64,000 nt of DNA from CAZNNH01 sp964574335 (GTDB lineage: Bacteria; Acidobacteriota; Vicinamibacteria; Fen-336). The DNA lies in NCBI GenBank assembly GCA_964574335.1, contig CAZNNH010000011.1:1-64000 (forward strand), given 5' to 3'. The notes below the pieces were generated by a model. It was not told the origin of the DNA and searched no databases. It saw only the letters and a program-made list of their open reading frames with translations. Below are positions 1-6,961 of the stretch, in pieces. A program made the position numbers and the translations under genes. Numbering within the stretch: position 1 is the first letter of the stretch; every line of letters begins with the position of its first letter.

Positions 1-248
1 TGGCTGCCGCCGTGGAGGGCTACAAGCGGCGGCCGGGCATCCACGGGATCCTGGTCCAGCTCCCTGTTCCACGGCCGGTCGACACCGCGCGCATCACCGC
101 CCTGGTGGGCGACGTCCAGCAGCCGGTGGTGGGCCAGATCGCGTCGGCGCTCACGCCGGCCCTGGGTGGCATCGACCCGCTCACCATCGCCATGCTGCTC
201 AGGAACACCGTGCCGGCGGCGGCCGCGACCTGCCCCGGCCCGCGCTGA
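1..248 (+). pseudogene. folD: folD remnant (methylenetetrahydrofolate dehydrogenase/cyclohydrolase), 5' end outside window
   Basis: Reading from base 3 gives AAAVEGYKRRPGIHGILVQLPVP, the conserved FolD substrate-loop region. Within about a dozen residues the sequence jumps to LVGDV...LTPALGGIDPLTIAMLLRNTV, the C-terminal end of FolD. In intact FolD these blocks are separated by roughly 130 residues holding the KDVDG region and the NAD(P)-binding Rossmann domain with its GRS motif; none of that is present. The normally invariant TPVPGGVGP is also degraded to TPALGGIDP. I infer an in-frame internal deletion leaving a non-functional protein; a chimeric assembly is the alternative. The stop lies 7 nt before coaE, so the remnant probably still shares its transcript. 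Confidence 0.72.
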
Positions 249-255
249 GGGCTCG

Positions 256-1491
256 GTGCTGCGGGTCGGCCTGACCGGCGGGATTGCCACCGGCAAGAGC
301 CGGATCCGAAAGGTGCTGGCGGCCGAGGGCTGCCACACCCTGGACCTCGACGCCATCGCTCACGAGCTGATGGCGCCCGGCGGGCCGGCGTTTCAAGCCG
401 TGGTCGAGACGTTCGGTCGTGGCGTCCTGGACTCCTCCGGATCCCTCGACCGGGCCGCCCTCGGCGCCAGGGTGTTCGGCGACCCCTCCGCGCGGGCGAA
501 GCTGGACGGGATCGTCCACCCCCTGGTGCGGGAGGAGGAGCAGAGTCGGGTCGCCGAGTACGCGGACCGGCCGGACGCCATCGTGGTCACCGATGCGGCG
601 TTGCTGGTGGAGGCGGGCGCCCACCTGAGATTCGACCGGCTGGTAGTGGCCGACTGCCCGGCCGAGCTGCAGGTGGAACGAGTGGTGGCGCGCGATGGGC
701 TGAGCCGCCAGGCGGCGTGGCGCCGGGTCTCCGCCCAGATGCCGGGGAGTGAGAAGCGCCGCTACGGCCAGGTGGTGATCGACACCACGGGCCCGGTCGA
801 GCACACGGAGCGGGCCGCTGGTGAGCTGGCGGTCTCGCTGCGCGGTCTGGCCGGGGCACGCCGCGGACCGATCCGGGTCCCCTCCAAGCGCGCCGCCGCC
901 TGTCTCGCCCACGCCCCACGGACCGGGCCCCGTGGCCTCTCGCCGGCGGCGCTGCTGCTGGACATCGTGGCGGCCGACGGTCTGGAGCTGGGGAACCTGG
1001 CCCGGCAACTGGTGCCGGCGTCGCCGGGACCGTGGTACCTGGCTGCGCGGCCCGGGGCGCGGCCGGGAGCCGAGGCGCTGATGGTGCCGATGGTGCTGTG
1101 GGCGCTGGCTCGGGACTTCGCCGACAGCGAGTTCCTGATCGGTGCCGCCTCGTCCTTGTCGAGGCTCACCCACACCGAGGAGCAGAGGATCGCCGACGCC
1201 TGCTGGTTCGCGCTGGGCTTGTGGGAGGCGGTGGTGTCACCGTCGAGCGAGGGGTCCCCGGGTCGGCCGGAGAGAGTCGAGCGCGTCGCGGGTCGGTGGC
1301 CCTCGGCGCGAGCCCGGACGGTGGTCGAGGCCGGATGGTCCGGGGCCATCCCGGCGTCGGCAGAGGATGCCCCGCTGTCGCGGAGCCTGTCCGCTCTGCG
1401 CGGCCTGCCGACGGATACGGCGTCGCGGCCCCTGGAGCCGGACGAGGAGGACGCGCTTCACTGTCTCCTCGGCAACAGCCGTTCCTCCTGA
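256..1491 (+). CDS. coaE: Dephospho-CoA kinase with ~210-residue C-terminal extension
   Basis: The first ~200 of 411 residues are a complete CoaE, which phosphorylates dephospho-CoA with ATP in the last step of CoA synthesis. Visible are the P-loop GLTGGIATGKS (residues 5-15), the DLDAIAHE substrate motif, the HPLVREEE segment and VVTDAALLVEAG. GTG at 256 is chosen because GAGGG at 247-251 precedes it and the protein then begins as CoaE does. Family members are usually about 200 residues. The remainder (about 205-411) is unusual: ALMVPMVLWALARDFADSEF followed by SSLSRLTHTEEQRIADAC faintly recalls the middle of ADP-ribosylglycohydrolases (DraG family), but the metal-binding aspartates of that family are not seen. 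The CoaE call is secure; the extension is not. Confidence 0.9.
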   Translation: MLRVGLTGGIATGKSRIRKVLAAEGCHTLDLDAIAHELMAPGGPAFQAVVETFGRGVLDSSGSLDRAALGARVFGDPSARAKLDGIVHPLVREEEQSRVAEYADRPDAIVVTDAALLVEAGAHLRFDRLVVADCPAELQVERVVARDGLSRQAAWRRVSAQMPGSEKRRYGQVVIDTTGPVEHTERAAGELAVSLRGLAGARRGPIRVPSKRAAACLAHAPRTGPRGLSPAALLLDIVAADGLELGNLARQLVPASPGPWYLAARPGARPGAEALMVPMVLWALARDFADSEFLIGAASSLSRLTHTEEQRIADACWFALGLWEAVVSPSSEGSPGRPERVERVAGRWPSARARTVVEAGWSGAIPASAEDAPLSRSLSALRGLPTDTASRPLEPDEEDALHCLLGNSRSS

Positions 1492-1616
1492 GTGCTGCTT
1501 CGAAGCTGGACCCCGGAAGGATCCGCGCTCCGCCCTGTGTCCCAGATCCTTCGGGCGACGGCCGGACGGGCGCCCTCAGGACGACGCCGGGGTCCGACGC
1601 AGGGCCGCCAAGGTCC
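1492..1616. other. Non-coding spacer before repeat array
   Basis: Between the coaE stop and the first palindromic repeat I see no convincing gene, promoter or terminator. The long open frames crossing it run into the N gap and encode repeat translation products. Confidence 0.6.
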
Positions 1617-1876
1617 GGGGACACGATCCGGGTTTCCCGGCGAGTGGAAGAAACCCGGTCATGTCGGCNNNNNNNNNNNNNNNNNNNNNNNNNNNNNNNN
1701 NNNNNNNNNNNNNNNNNNNNNNNNNNNNNNNNNNNNNNNNNNNNNNNNNNNNNNNNNNNNNNNNNNNNGGGGACACGATCCGGGTTTCCCGGCGAGTGGA
1801 AGAAACCCGGTCATGTCGGCCTCGGGGGACACGATCCGGGTTTCCCGGCGGGTGGAAGAAACCCGGTCATGTCCCC
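1617..1876 (+). repeat. Tandem array of REP-like palindromes, family A (at least 3 copies plus gap)
   Basis: Copies begin at 1617, 1769 and 1825, the last two 56 nt apart. Each starts GGGGACACGATCCGGGTTT and continues to AAACCCGGTCATGTC, so the ends form an imperfect hairpin with one mismatch and one bulged T around a GC-rich loop. Internal copies end TGTCGGC, whereas the last ends TGTCCCC, giving the array matching GGGGACA/TGTCCCC borders. It lies between convergent coaE and lapB, and its last base is also the last base of the lapB stop codon, so it may end transcription from both sides. The true copy number is hidden by the assembly gap. Confidence 0.85.
1669..1768. other. Assembly gap (100 N) inside repeat array
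   Basis: Exactly 100 N, the conventional filler for a gap of unknown size, placed inside the tandem palindromes. The assembly evidently broke on the repeat; real length and copy number are unknown. Confidence 0.98.
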
Positions 1877-3060
1877 TATGTGCCGGCGGTCGGGCCGACC
1901 CGCTCCTCGACGAAGGTGTTCCAGTTGTGGCAGTGGGGGCAGCGCCACAGCATCTCGTCGGTCCGATAGCGGCACGACGTGCAGATGTGCGGCGCGGCGA
2001 AGAAGACCGCCTCCTCGGCGGTGGCCACGTAGCCCTCGACCGCCTCGCCGCCCACGCCCATCGCCTCGAGCGTCCGCCACATCTCGAGGTGGGCGAGCAG
2101 CACCTGCGGGTTGGCCTCGACGGCGCGCAGGAGCAGGCCGTAGGCCTCCTCGGGCTTGCCGTCGGCTCGAAGCTTCTGGGCCAGTGCCAGGCGGGCCCGC
2201 CAATCGCGCGGATCCTGGCGGATGATGCGCTCGCACAGATCGACGAAGCGCTCCGGCTGGCCCAGGGAGGTGTACGCCTTCTGGAGACGGGAGAAGGCCA
2301 GGTAGGCCCGTTCCGGCGCCATCCGGATCGCCTCTTCGAGGGTCTCGGCCGCGCGCTGCGGCTGGGTCTCCAGCTCGAGGTCGGCCAGGCCCAGATAGGC
2401 GGGGAAGACACGGTTGTCGAGGGTGAGGGCGGCCCGGAACTCCTCGAGCGCCTCGTCGCGGCGCCCGCGGGCGGCGGCCTCTCGGCCCATCTCGGTTCGC
2501 AGGTAGCCGAGCACCAGCCGATCGTCGGTCTTGCGCAGCCGCGACAGCCGGACCCGGATGTCGTACGCCTCCGACCAGGCACGCTGCTCTTCGTGGAGCT
2601 TCTGCAGCCCCAAGAGGGCGTGGATGTTGCCCGGGTCGGCCTCCAAAGCGGACTCGAAGGTCCCTCCGGCGCGGTCCAGGAAGCCGGCCCGCCGGTAGTC
2701 GCTGCCCAGGCAGGCCTGCACGTGCACCCGCTCCGCCCGGGTGAGGTCCGGGCGCTGCAGCAGCCGTTGGTGGACGGCTATGGCGCGCTCCACTCGTCCC
2801 GCCTCTCGCAGCAGGTCACCGAGCACCAGCAGCACCTCCACCGCGTCCTTGTCCTGCTCGGCGACCTTGGTCAGCTCGCTGATCGCCAGATCGAGCTGGC
2901 CAGCGGCGAGAGAGTGGAGCCCCTGGGTGTAGTGGGGAGAGGTGCGGAAGCTGGGGCGGTCGTGCGCGCCACCCCGTCTGAGGGCCGACGCCCAAGCCCT
3001 CCCCGCCAGCAGGCCGGCGACCCCCGTGAGCGCCAGCGCGACGAGGGCGGTGTCGGTCAA
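1876..3060 (-). CDS. lapB: LapB/YciM-like lipopolysaccharide assembly TPR protein
   Basis: The 394-residue architecture is diagnostic. There is one N-terminal membrane helix (residues ~4-23), then a long run of TPR repeats (for example YTQGLHSLAAGQLDLAISEL and PGNIHALLGLQKLHEEQRAW). A C-terminal rubredoxin-like zinc site follows, with CTSC...CPHC at about residues 360-377. In Enterobacteria LapB faces the cytoplasm and works with FtsH to control LpxC turnover, matching lipid A synthesis to demand. Here it is the last gene of the Kdo operon, 5 nt after kdsC, which supports the same role. Whether LpxC is the target in this phylum is not shown by the sequence. The stop codon touches the repeat array. 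Confidence 0.88.
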   Translation of the reverse strand: MTDTALVALALTGVAGLLAGRAWASALRRGGAHDRPSFRTSPHYTQGLHSLAAGQLDLAISELTKVAEQDKDAVEVLLVLGDLLREAGRVERAIAVHQRLLQRPDLTRAERVHVQACLGSDYRRAGFLDRAGGTFESALEADPGNIHALLGLQKLHEEQRAWSEAYDIRVRLSRLRKTDDRLVLGYLRTEMGREAAARGRRDEALEEFRAALTLDNRVFPAYLGLADLELETQPQRAAETLEEAIRMAPERAYLAFSRLQKAYTSLGQPERFVDLCERIIRQDPRDWRARLALAQKLRADGKPEEAYGLLLRAVEANPQVLLAHLEMWRTLEAMGVGGEAVEGYVATAEEAVFFAAPHICTSCRYRTDEMLWRCPHCHNWNTFVEERVGPTAGT

Positions 3061-3065
3061 CAGCG

Positions 3066-3602
3066 TTACCCCGGGATACCCTGGGACCCCACCGCCTTCT
3101 CCCAGTCGCCGCGGGCTCGGAGGATCGCCTCCACCAGCTCGCGGACGCAGCCGCGGCCGCCGGGCGCGTCGGTCACCATCAGCGCCTGGGCGCGCAGCTC
3201 GAGCGGCGCGTCCGCGGGGGCGGCGCTCAGACCGACCTCCAACATCACCGGCAGGTCGGCGATGTCGTCGCCGATGTAGGCGACCCGATCGGCCGTGAGC
3301 CCTTCACTGGCCAGGACCTCGCGCAGCACCGCCAGCTTGTCGCTCACCCCCTGGCGGACCACCGCCATGCCGAGCTCGGCGGCGCGACGCTCCACCACCG
3401 GGCTGCGGCGCCCCGAGATCAACCCGGTGCGCAGCCCGGCTCGGTGGGCGAGCGCGATGCCCATCCCGTCGCGGACGTGGAACGCCTTGGCCTCGGACCC
3501 GTCCGGGAACAGCAGCACCCGGCCGTCGGTCATCACCCCGTCGACGTCGCAAAGCAGCAGCCGCAGCCTGGCGCAGCGTGCCTCTAGGGCTCGATCCTTC
3601 AA
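3066..3602 (-). CDS. kdsC: 3-deoxy-D-manno-octulosonate 8-phosphate phosphatase (KdsC)
   Basis: A HAD-superfamily hydrolase that dephosphorylates Kdo-8-P to Kdo. The nucleophile motif LLCDVDGVMTDG is near the N terminus, with LISGRRSPVVERRAAELG and the acidic motif YIGDDIADLPVM following. The 178-residue length matches KdsC, which lacks a cap domain and acts as a tetramer. I start it at TTG 3602, which overlaps the kdsD stop (TTGA) and has GGAG five bases upstream. The open frame extends farther but codes there for an antisense-like arginine/proline-rich shadow of kdsD. Translational coupling to kdsD is likely. Confidence 0.92.
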   Translation of the reverse strand: MKDRALEARCARLRLLLCDVDGVMTDGRVLLFPDGSEAKAFHVRDGMGIALAHRAGLRTGLISGRRSPVVERRAAELGMAVVRQGVSDKLAVLREVLASEGLTADRVAYIGDDIADLPVMLEVGLSAAPADAPLELRAQALMVTDAPGGRGCVRELVEAILRARGDWEKAVGSQGIPG

Positions 3603-4594
3603 ATCATCTCCGTCTTCCAGAGGTCGTGGAGGTGGACCACGCCCTCGATCACCCCCCCGGCGTCTGTGATCATGAGCGACGTGATCCGCCGCTCTTCCAT
3701 GAGGTCGAGGGCCCGGGTGGCCAGCTCCCGCCGATCGATGCACAGCGGGCGCGGCGTCATGCACTCGGCGGCGGTCCGGTCCAGGAGGCCGTTGCCATGA
3801 CGCTCGATCTGGCGGCGCAGGTCGCCGTCGGAGATCATCCCCACCAGCTTGCCGTCCGGCTTCACCACCGTGGTGAGCCCCAGCCGCTTGCGGGTCATCT
3901 CGAAGAGGGCGTCCCGCATCGACGTCTCGGGGGCCACCCTGGGGATCGCGTCGCCCTTGTGCATCAGGTCCTCGACCCGCAGCAGCTTCTTGCCGAGGCG
4001 CCCTCCCGGATGCAGCACGGCGAAGTCCTCAACCGTGAAGCCGCGCCGCTCCAGAAGGGCCATCGCCAGCGCGTCACCCATCGCCAGCGTGGCGGTGGTG
4101 GAGGCGGTGGGAGCGAGGCCAAGGGGACAGGCCTCTTCCCGGATCGAGACGTCGAGCGCCACGTCGGCGAGGCCGGCCAGGGCCGAGCCGGGGACCCCGG
4201 TCATGGCGATGATCGGCGTGCCCAGCCGCTTCGCCCAGGGGAGGAGCGCCAGGATCTCCTGGGTGTCACCGCTGTTCGAGATGGCCAACAGCACGTCACC
4301 CTTGACGATCCGGCCCAGATCGCCGTGGATGGCCTCGGCGGGGTGCAGGAAGAGCGAGGGCGATCCGGTGGACGCGAAGGTGGCCGAGATCTTCTGCCCG
4401 ATCAGGCCACTCTTGCCCATCCCGGTGACGACCACCCGCCCGGCGCAGCCGAGCAGGATCTCGACCGCCTGATCGAACCGCTGGTCGATGCGGGGGAGCA
4501 GCTCGAGGATCGCCTGCGACTCGATCTCGAGCACCTTGCGGGCGATCGGGTTGGCCACCCGCGAATCGTAGTGGCGTCGCTCAACCGAAATCAA
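3599..4594 (-). CDS. kdsD: D-arabinose 5-phosphate isomerase (KdsD/KpsF family)
   Basis: Converts ribulose 5-phosphate to arabinose 5-phosphate, the first precursor of Kdo. The sugar-isomerase (SIS) domain carries VVVTGMGKSGLIGQKISATF, HPAEAIHGDLG and ISNSGDTQEI. After HPGGRLGKKLL come two CBS domains (VEDLMHKGDAIPRV and AECMTPRPLCIDRR). At 331 residues it matches E. coli KdsD (328). TTG 4594 overlaps the upstream stop as TTGA; GTG 4558 is an alternative giving 319 residues. The much longer open frame upstream is a shadow of the preceding membrane-protein gene. Its neighbours kdsC and kdsA complete the Kdo pathway. Confidence 0.93.
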   Translation of the reverse strand: MISVERRHYDSRVANPIARKVLEIESQAILELLPRIDQRFDQAVEILLGCAGRVVVTGMGKSGLIGQKISATFASTGSPSLFLHPAEAIHGDLGRIVKGDVLLAISNSGDTQEILALLPWAKRLGTPIIAMTGVPGSALAGLADVALDVSIREEACPLGLAPTASTTATLAMGDALAMALLERRGFTVEDFAVLHPGGRLGKKLLRVEDLMHKGDAIPRVAPETSMRDALFEMTRKRLGLTTVVKPDGKLVGMISDGDLRRQIERHGNGLLDRTAAECMTPRPLCIDRRELATRALDLMEERRITSLMITDAGGVIEGVVHLHDLWKTEMI

Positions 4595-6114
4595 GGAGGA
4601 TCGGCGCTGCGCCGGTAGACGCTCAGGGTGGCTGGACCGGAGCCGTGGCGGGCGAGCCGCTGGAATCCCGCGCCTGGGCCGAGCCACTGGCTGGCGGTGG
4701 GGCCGGGATCGCCGGGCAGCACCACGAAGGAGATCTTGTGCCGCGAGAGGAACGCCAGCCGGTCGGCGGGCGGGTCGCGGTAGAAGGCCACCAGCTGGCC
4801 GACCCTCTGCTCGTACCCGGGCAGCGCCGGGTGGGCCACGAAGGGCGAGCAGTCCGACAGCCCGGCCGCGAACAGTCCGATGTCGGCCGGCGCCAGTAGC
4901 CGGTCGCCCGGGCGGCACCAGGTCCGCAGAGTACGGGCCGCCTCGATCTCGGCTCGGGGTGGGAACCAGGCAGGCTCATCCCGCAGCGTGTTGCGCACGG
5001 CGACGAGCGAGGTCGAGCACAGCAGGACCGTCGCCAGCCAGGTGGCGGCAGGCCGGAGGCGCGACAGACCCAGCGCGGCGAGCATCAGCAGCGGAGTGCC
5101 CATCCCCACCAGGAACTGAAGAGAGTAGCGAGTGGGCTGCAGGAAGATGACAAGAAGGCAGCAGGCCGTCCACCCGACGAGCAGGGCGCGAGCGGCCGCC
5201 TGGTCTTCTCCAGGGCGCCGGAGCCCGAGGATGGCCAGCATCGCCGCCGGAGCCAGGGCGGGGAGGAAGTCCCGAAGCTTCGGGAAGACGTAGGGGAGAT
5301 CGGCGTAGGCACGGAACCCCGCGCTCTCGAAGAAGACCCAGTAGTCGTACAGGACGACCGGGAGCAGCCCGGCCAGCGGGAGCAGCCTGGCCGGAGCCTG
5401 GCGCGGTCTCGTGGCCAGCGCCGTCAGGCTGAGAGCGCCCACCAGCACCACCAGGTCGTAGGGGCGCACCAGCCCCAGGATGGTAGCCAGCACGGTGGCC
5501 AGCACGGGAAAGCGCCCCCGTGAGGCGGCCTCAGCGTAGGCCCCGAGCGCGAGCACCAAGAGCGCCGCCGCGGTCACCCAGTGTGGATTGGCGAGCAGGC
5601 CCAGAAAGGGGAACAGGCCCACCGAGAGGTCCAGGCAGCGATCGACGGTCAGGTCCGTGTAGAGGAAGAGCAGACCGCCGAGCCCTCCGCCGGTGGCGAC
5701 CAGCAGAAGGGCGGGAAGGTCGTGCGACTCGGGCAGCCCGCCGCGCCGCAGCCACCTCTGGATCCCGAGCAGCAGGCCGAACGATGCGGCGAGCCCCAGC
5801 AGCCGAAACGCCAGAAGAGGGCGATGCCCAAGCGCCGCCGAGAGGCGCCCGACCGTCCACCACTCGAGGTTGACGAGGGCCGGCGGGTGCGGCTCGAGTT
5901 GAAGCTGGTTGCGGAAGAGGAAGCGCCCGCCTTCGGCTTGCCGGACGAAGGACAGGTAGTTGTAGAAGTCGTCGATCCAGTGGAAGGTGCCCGCGAAGAC
6001 GCGGCCGGGCGGGGGGGCGAGCGTGGCGCGCACGTAGGGGGCGCTGGTGACGATCGACAGGAGCACCCAGGCGAGGACGACGGCGCGAGCTCCGGGCCGC
6101 GCCCTGAGCCTCAC
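4591..6114 (-). CDS. Polytopic membrane protein, GT-C glycosyltransferase-like
   Basis: 507 residues with about ten hydrophobic helices. After the first helix comes an extracytoplasmic loop with HWIDDFYNYLSFVRQAEGG; an acidic pair in this position is the hallmark of GT-C transferases that use lipid-linked sugars. The C-terminal ~110 residues are soluble and contain ADIGLFAAGLSDCSPFVAHP. No close named family is recognised. GTG 6114 starts 1 nt after the kdsA stop, with GAGG upstream, and the end overlaps kdsD, so it is embedded in the Kdo operon. A role in adding or modifying LPS sugars is inferred from context only. Confidence 0.7.
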   Translation of the reverse strand: MRLRARPGARAVVLAWVLLSIVTSAPYVRATLAPPPGRVFAGTFHWIDDFYNYLSFVRQAEGGRFLFRNQLQLEPHPPALVNLEWWTVGRLSAALGHRPLLAFRLLGLAASFGLLLGIQRWLRRGGLPESHDLPALLLVATGGGLGGLLFLYTDLTVDRCLDLSVGLFPFLGLLANPHWVTAAALLVLALGAYAEAASRGRFPVLATVLATILGLVRPYDLVVLVGALSLTALATRPRQAPARLLPLAGLLPVVLYDYWVFFESAGFRAYADLPYVFPKLRDFLPALAPAAMLAILGLRRPGEDQAAARALLVGWTACCLLVIFLQPTRYSLQFLVGMGTPLLMLAALGLSRLRPAATWLATVLLCSTSLVAVRNTLRDEPAWFPPRAEIEAARTLRTWCRPGDRLLAPADIGLFAAGLSDCSPFVAHPALPGYEQRVGQLVAFYRDPPADRLAFLSRHKISFVVLPGDPGPTASQWLGPGAGFQRLARHGSGPATLSVYRRSADPP

Positions 6115-6115
6115 C

Positions 6116-6961
6116 TCAGCCGCCGCTGCGGCCCCGGCTCGCCGCCGCCACGCGGACCAGGCGCGCCAACAGCCGCTCCAGGCGGCCCAGGCGGTAGGCG
6201 TTGGGGCCGTCGGAGAGCGCTCGCTCCGGGTTCTCGTGCACCTCCATGAACAGCCCGTGGACTCCGGCGGCCACGCCGGCGGGGGCCAGGGTGTCGATGA
6301 AGTGGGCGTCGCCGCCGGAGCGGTCGCCCAGCCCCCCGGGGCGCTGGACGCTGTGGGTGACGTCGAAGACCACCGGGTAGCCGAACGAGCGCAGCACCGG
6401 GAAGGAGCGCATGTCCACCACCAGGTTGTTGTAGCCGAAGCTGGTGCCCCGCTCGGTGACCAGGAGCTTTCGGTTGCCGGTCGAGGCCGCCTTGCCCAGG
6501 ATCCCCTGCATGTCCCAGGGGGCCATGAACTGGCCCTTCTTGATGTTGACGATCCGTCCCGAGGCGGCGGCGGCCAGCACCAGGTCGGTCTGACGGCACA
6601 GGAACGCCGGGATCTGGAGCACGTCGGCGACTCGGGCCACCGGTTCCACCTGGGCCACCTCGTGCACGTCGGTCAGGATCGGCACGCCGTAGCGCCGCTT
6701 CACATCGGCCAGGATCTCGAGACCGCGCTCGAGGCCCGGGCCACGGTAGGAGCCGAGGCTTGTGCGGTTGGCCTTGTCGAAGCTGGCCTTGAAGACCAGG
6801 GGCACTCCCAGCTTGGAGGTGACTCGCACCAGCCGCCCTGCCACTCGGCCCGGATGTCCGGGGCTTTCGATGACGCAAGGCCCGGCGATCAGAAAGAGGC
6901 CGCCAGGCCCGGTGAGCCGCCGCCAGAGCCTCTCCGGCGATGGCTCCGCTGGCCGTGTCAA
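6116..6961 (-). CDS. kdsA: 2-dehydro-3-deoxyphosphooctonate aldolase (Kdo-8-P synthase)
   Basis: Condenses phosphoenolpyruvate with arabinose 5-phosphate to give Kdo-8-phosphate. Signature segments are IAGPCVIES, VFKASFDKANRTS, PILTDVHEVAQVEPVA, QIPAFLCRQTDL and DVTHSVQRPGG. TTG 6961 overlaps the pyrG stop (TTGA) and yields 281 residues, the normal size. The open frame extends 160 codons further upstream, but those codons are shadow translation of pyrG. Motifs do not let me decide between metal-dependent and metal-independent classes with confidence. Confidence 0.95.
   Translation of the reverse strand: MTRPAEPSPERLWRRLTGPGGLFLIAGPCVIESPGHPGRVAGRLVRVTSKLGVPLVFKASFDKANRTSLGSYRGPGLERGLEILADVKRRYGVPILTDVHEVAQVEPVARVADVLQIPAFLCRQTDLVLAAAASGRIVNIKKGQFMAPWDMQGILGKAASTGNRKLLVTERGTSFGYNNLVVDMRSFPVLRSFGYPVVFDVTHSVQRPGGLGDRSGGDAHFIDTLAPAGVAAGVHGLFMEVHENPERALSDGPNAYRLGRLERLLARLVRVAAASRGRSGG

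Noticed and set aside
1617..1876. CRISPR array
   Set aside because: Units are 50-56 nt tandem palindromes with no unique spacers and no cas genes nearby.
1492..3279. Open frame crossing the N gap and antisense to lapB
   Set aside because: It translates repeat units and gap filler; lapB on the other strand has clear TPR and zinc-site signatures.
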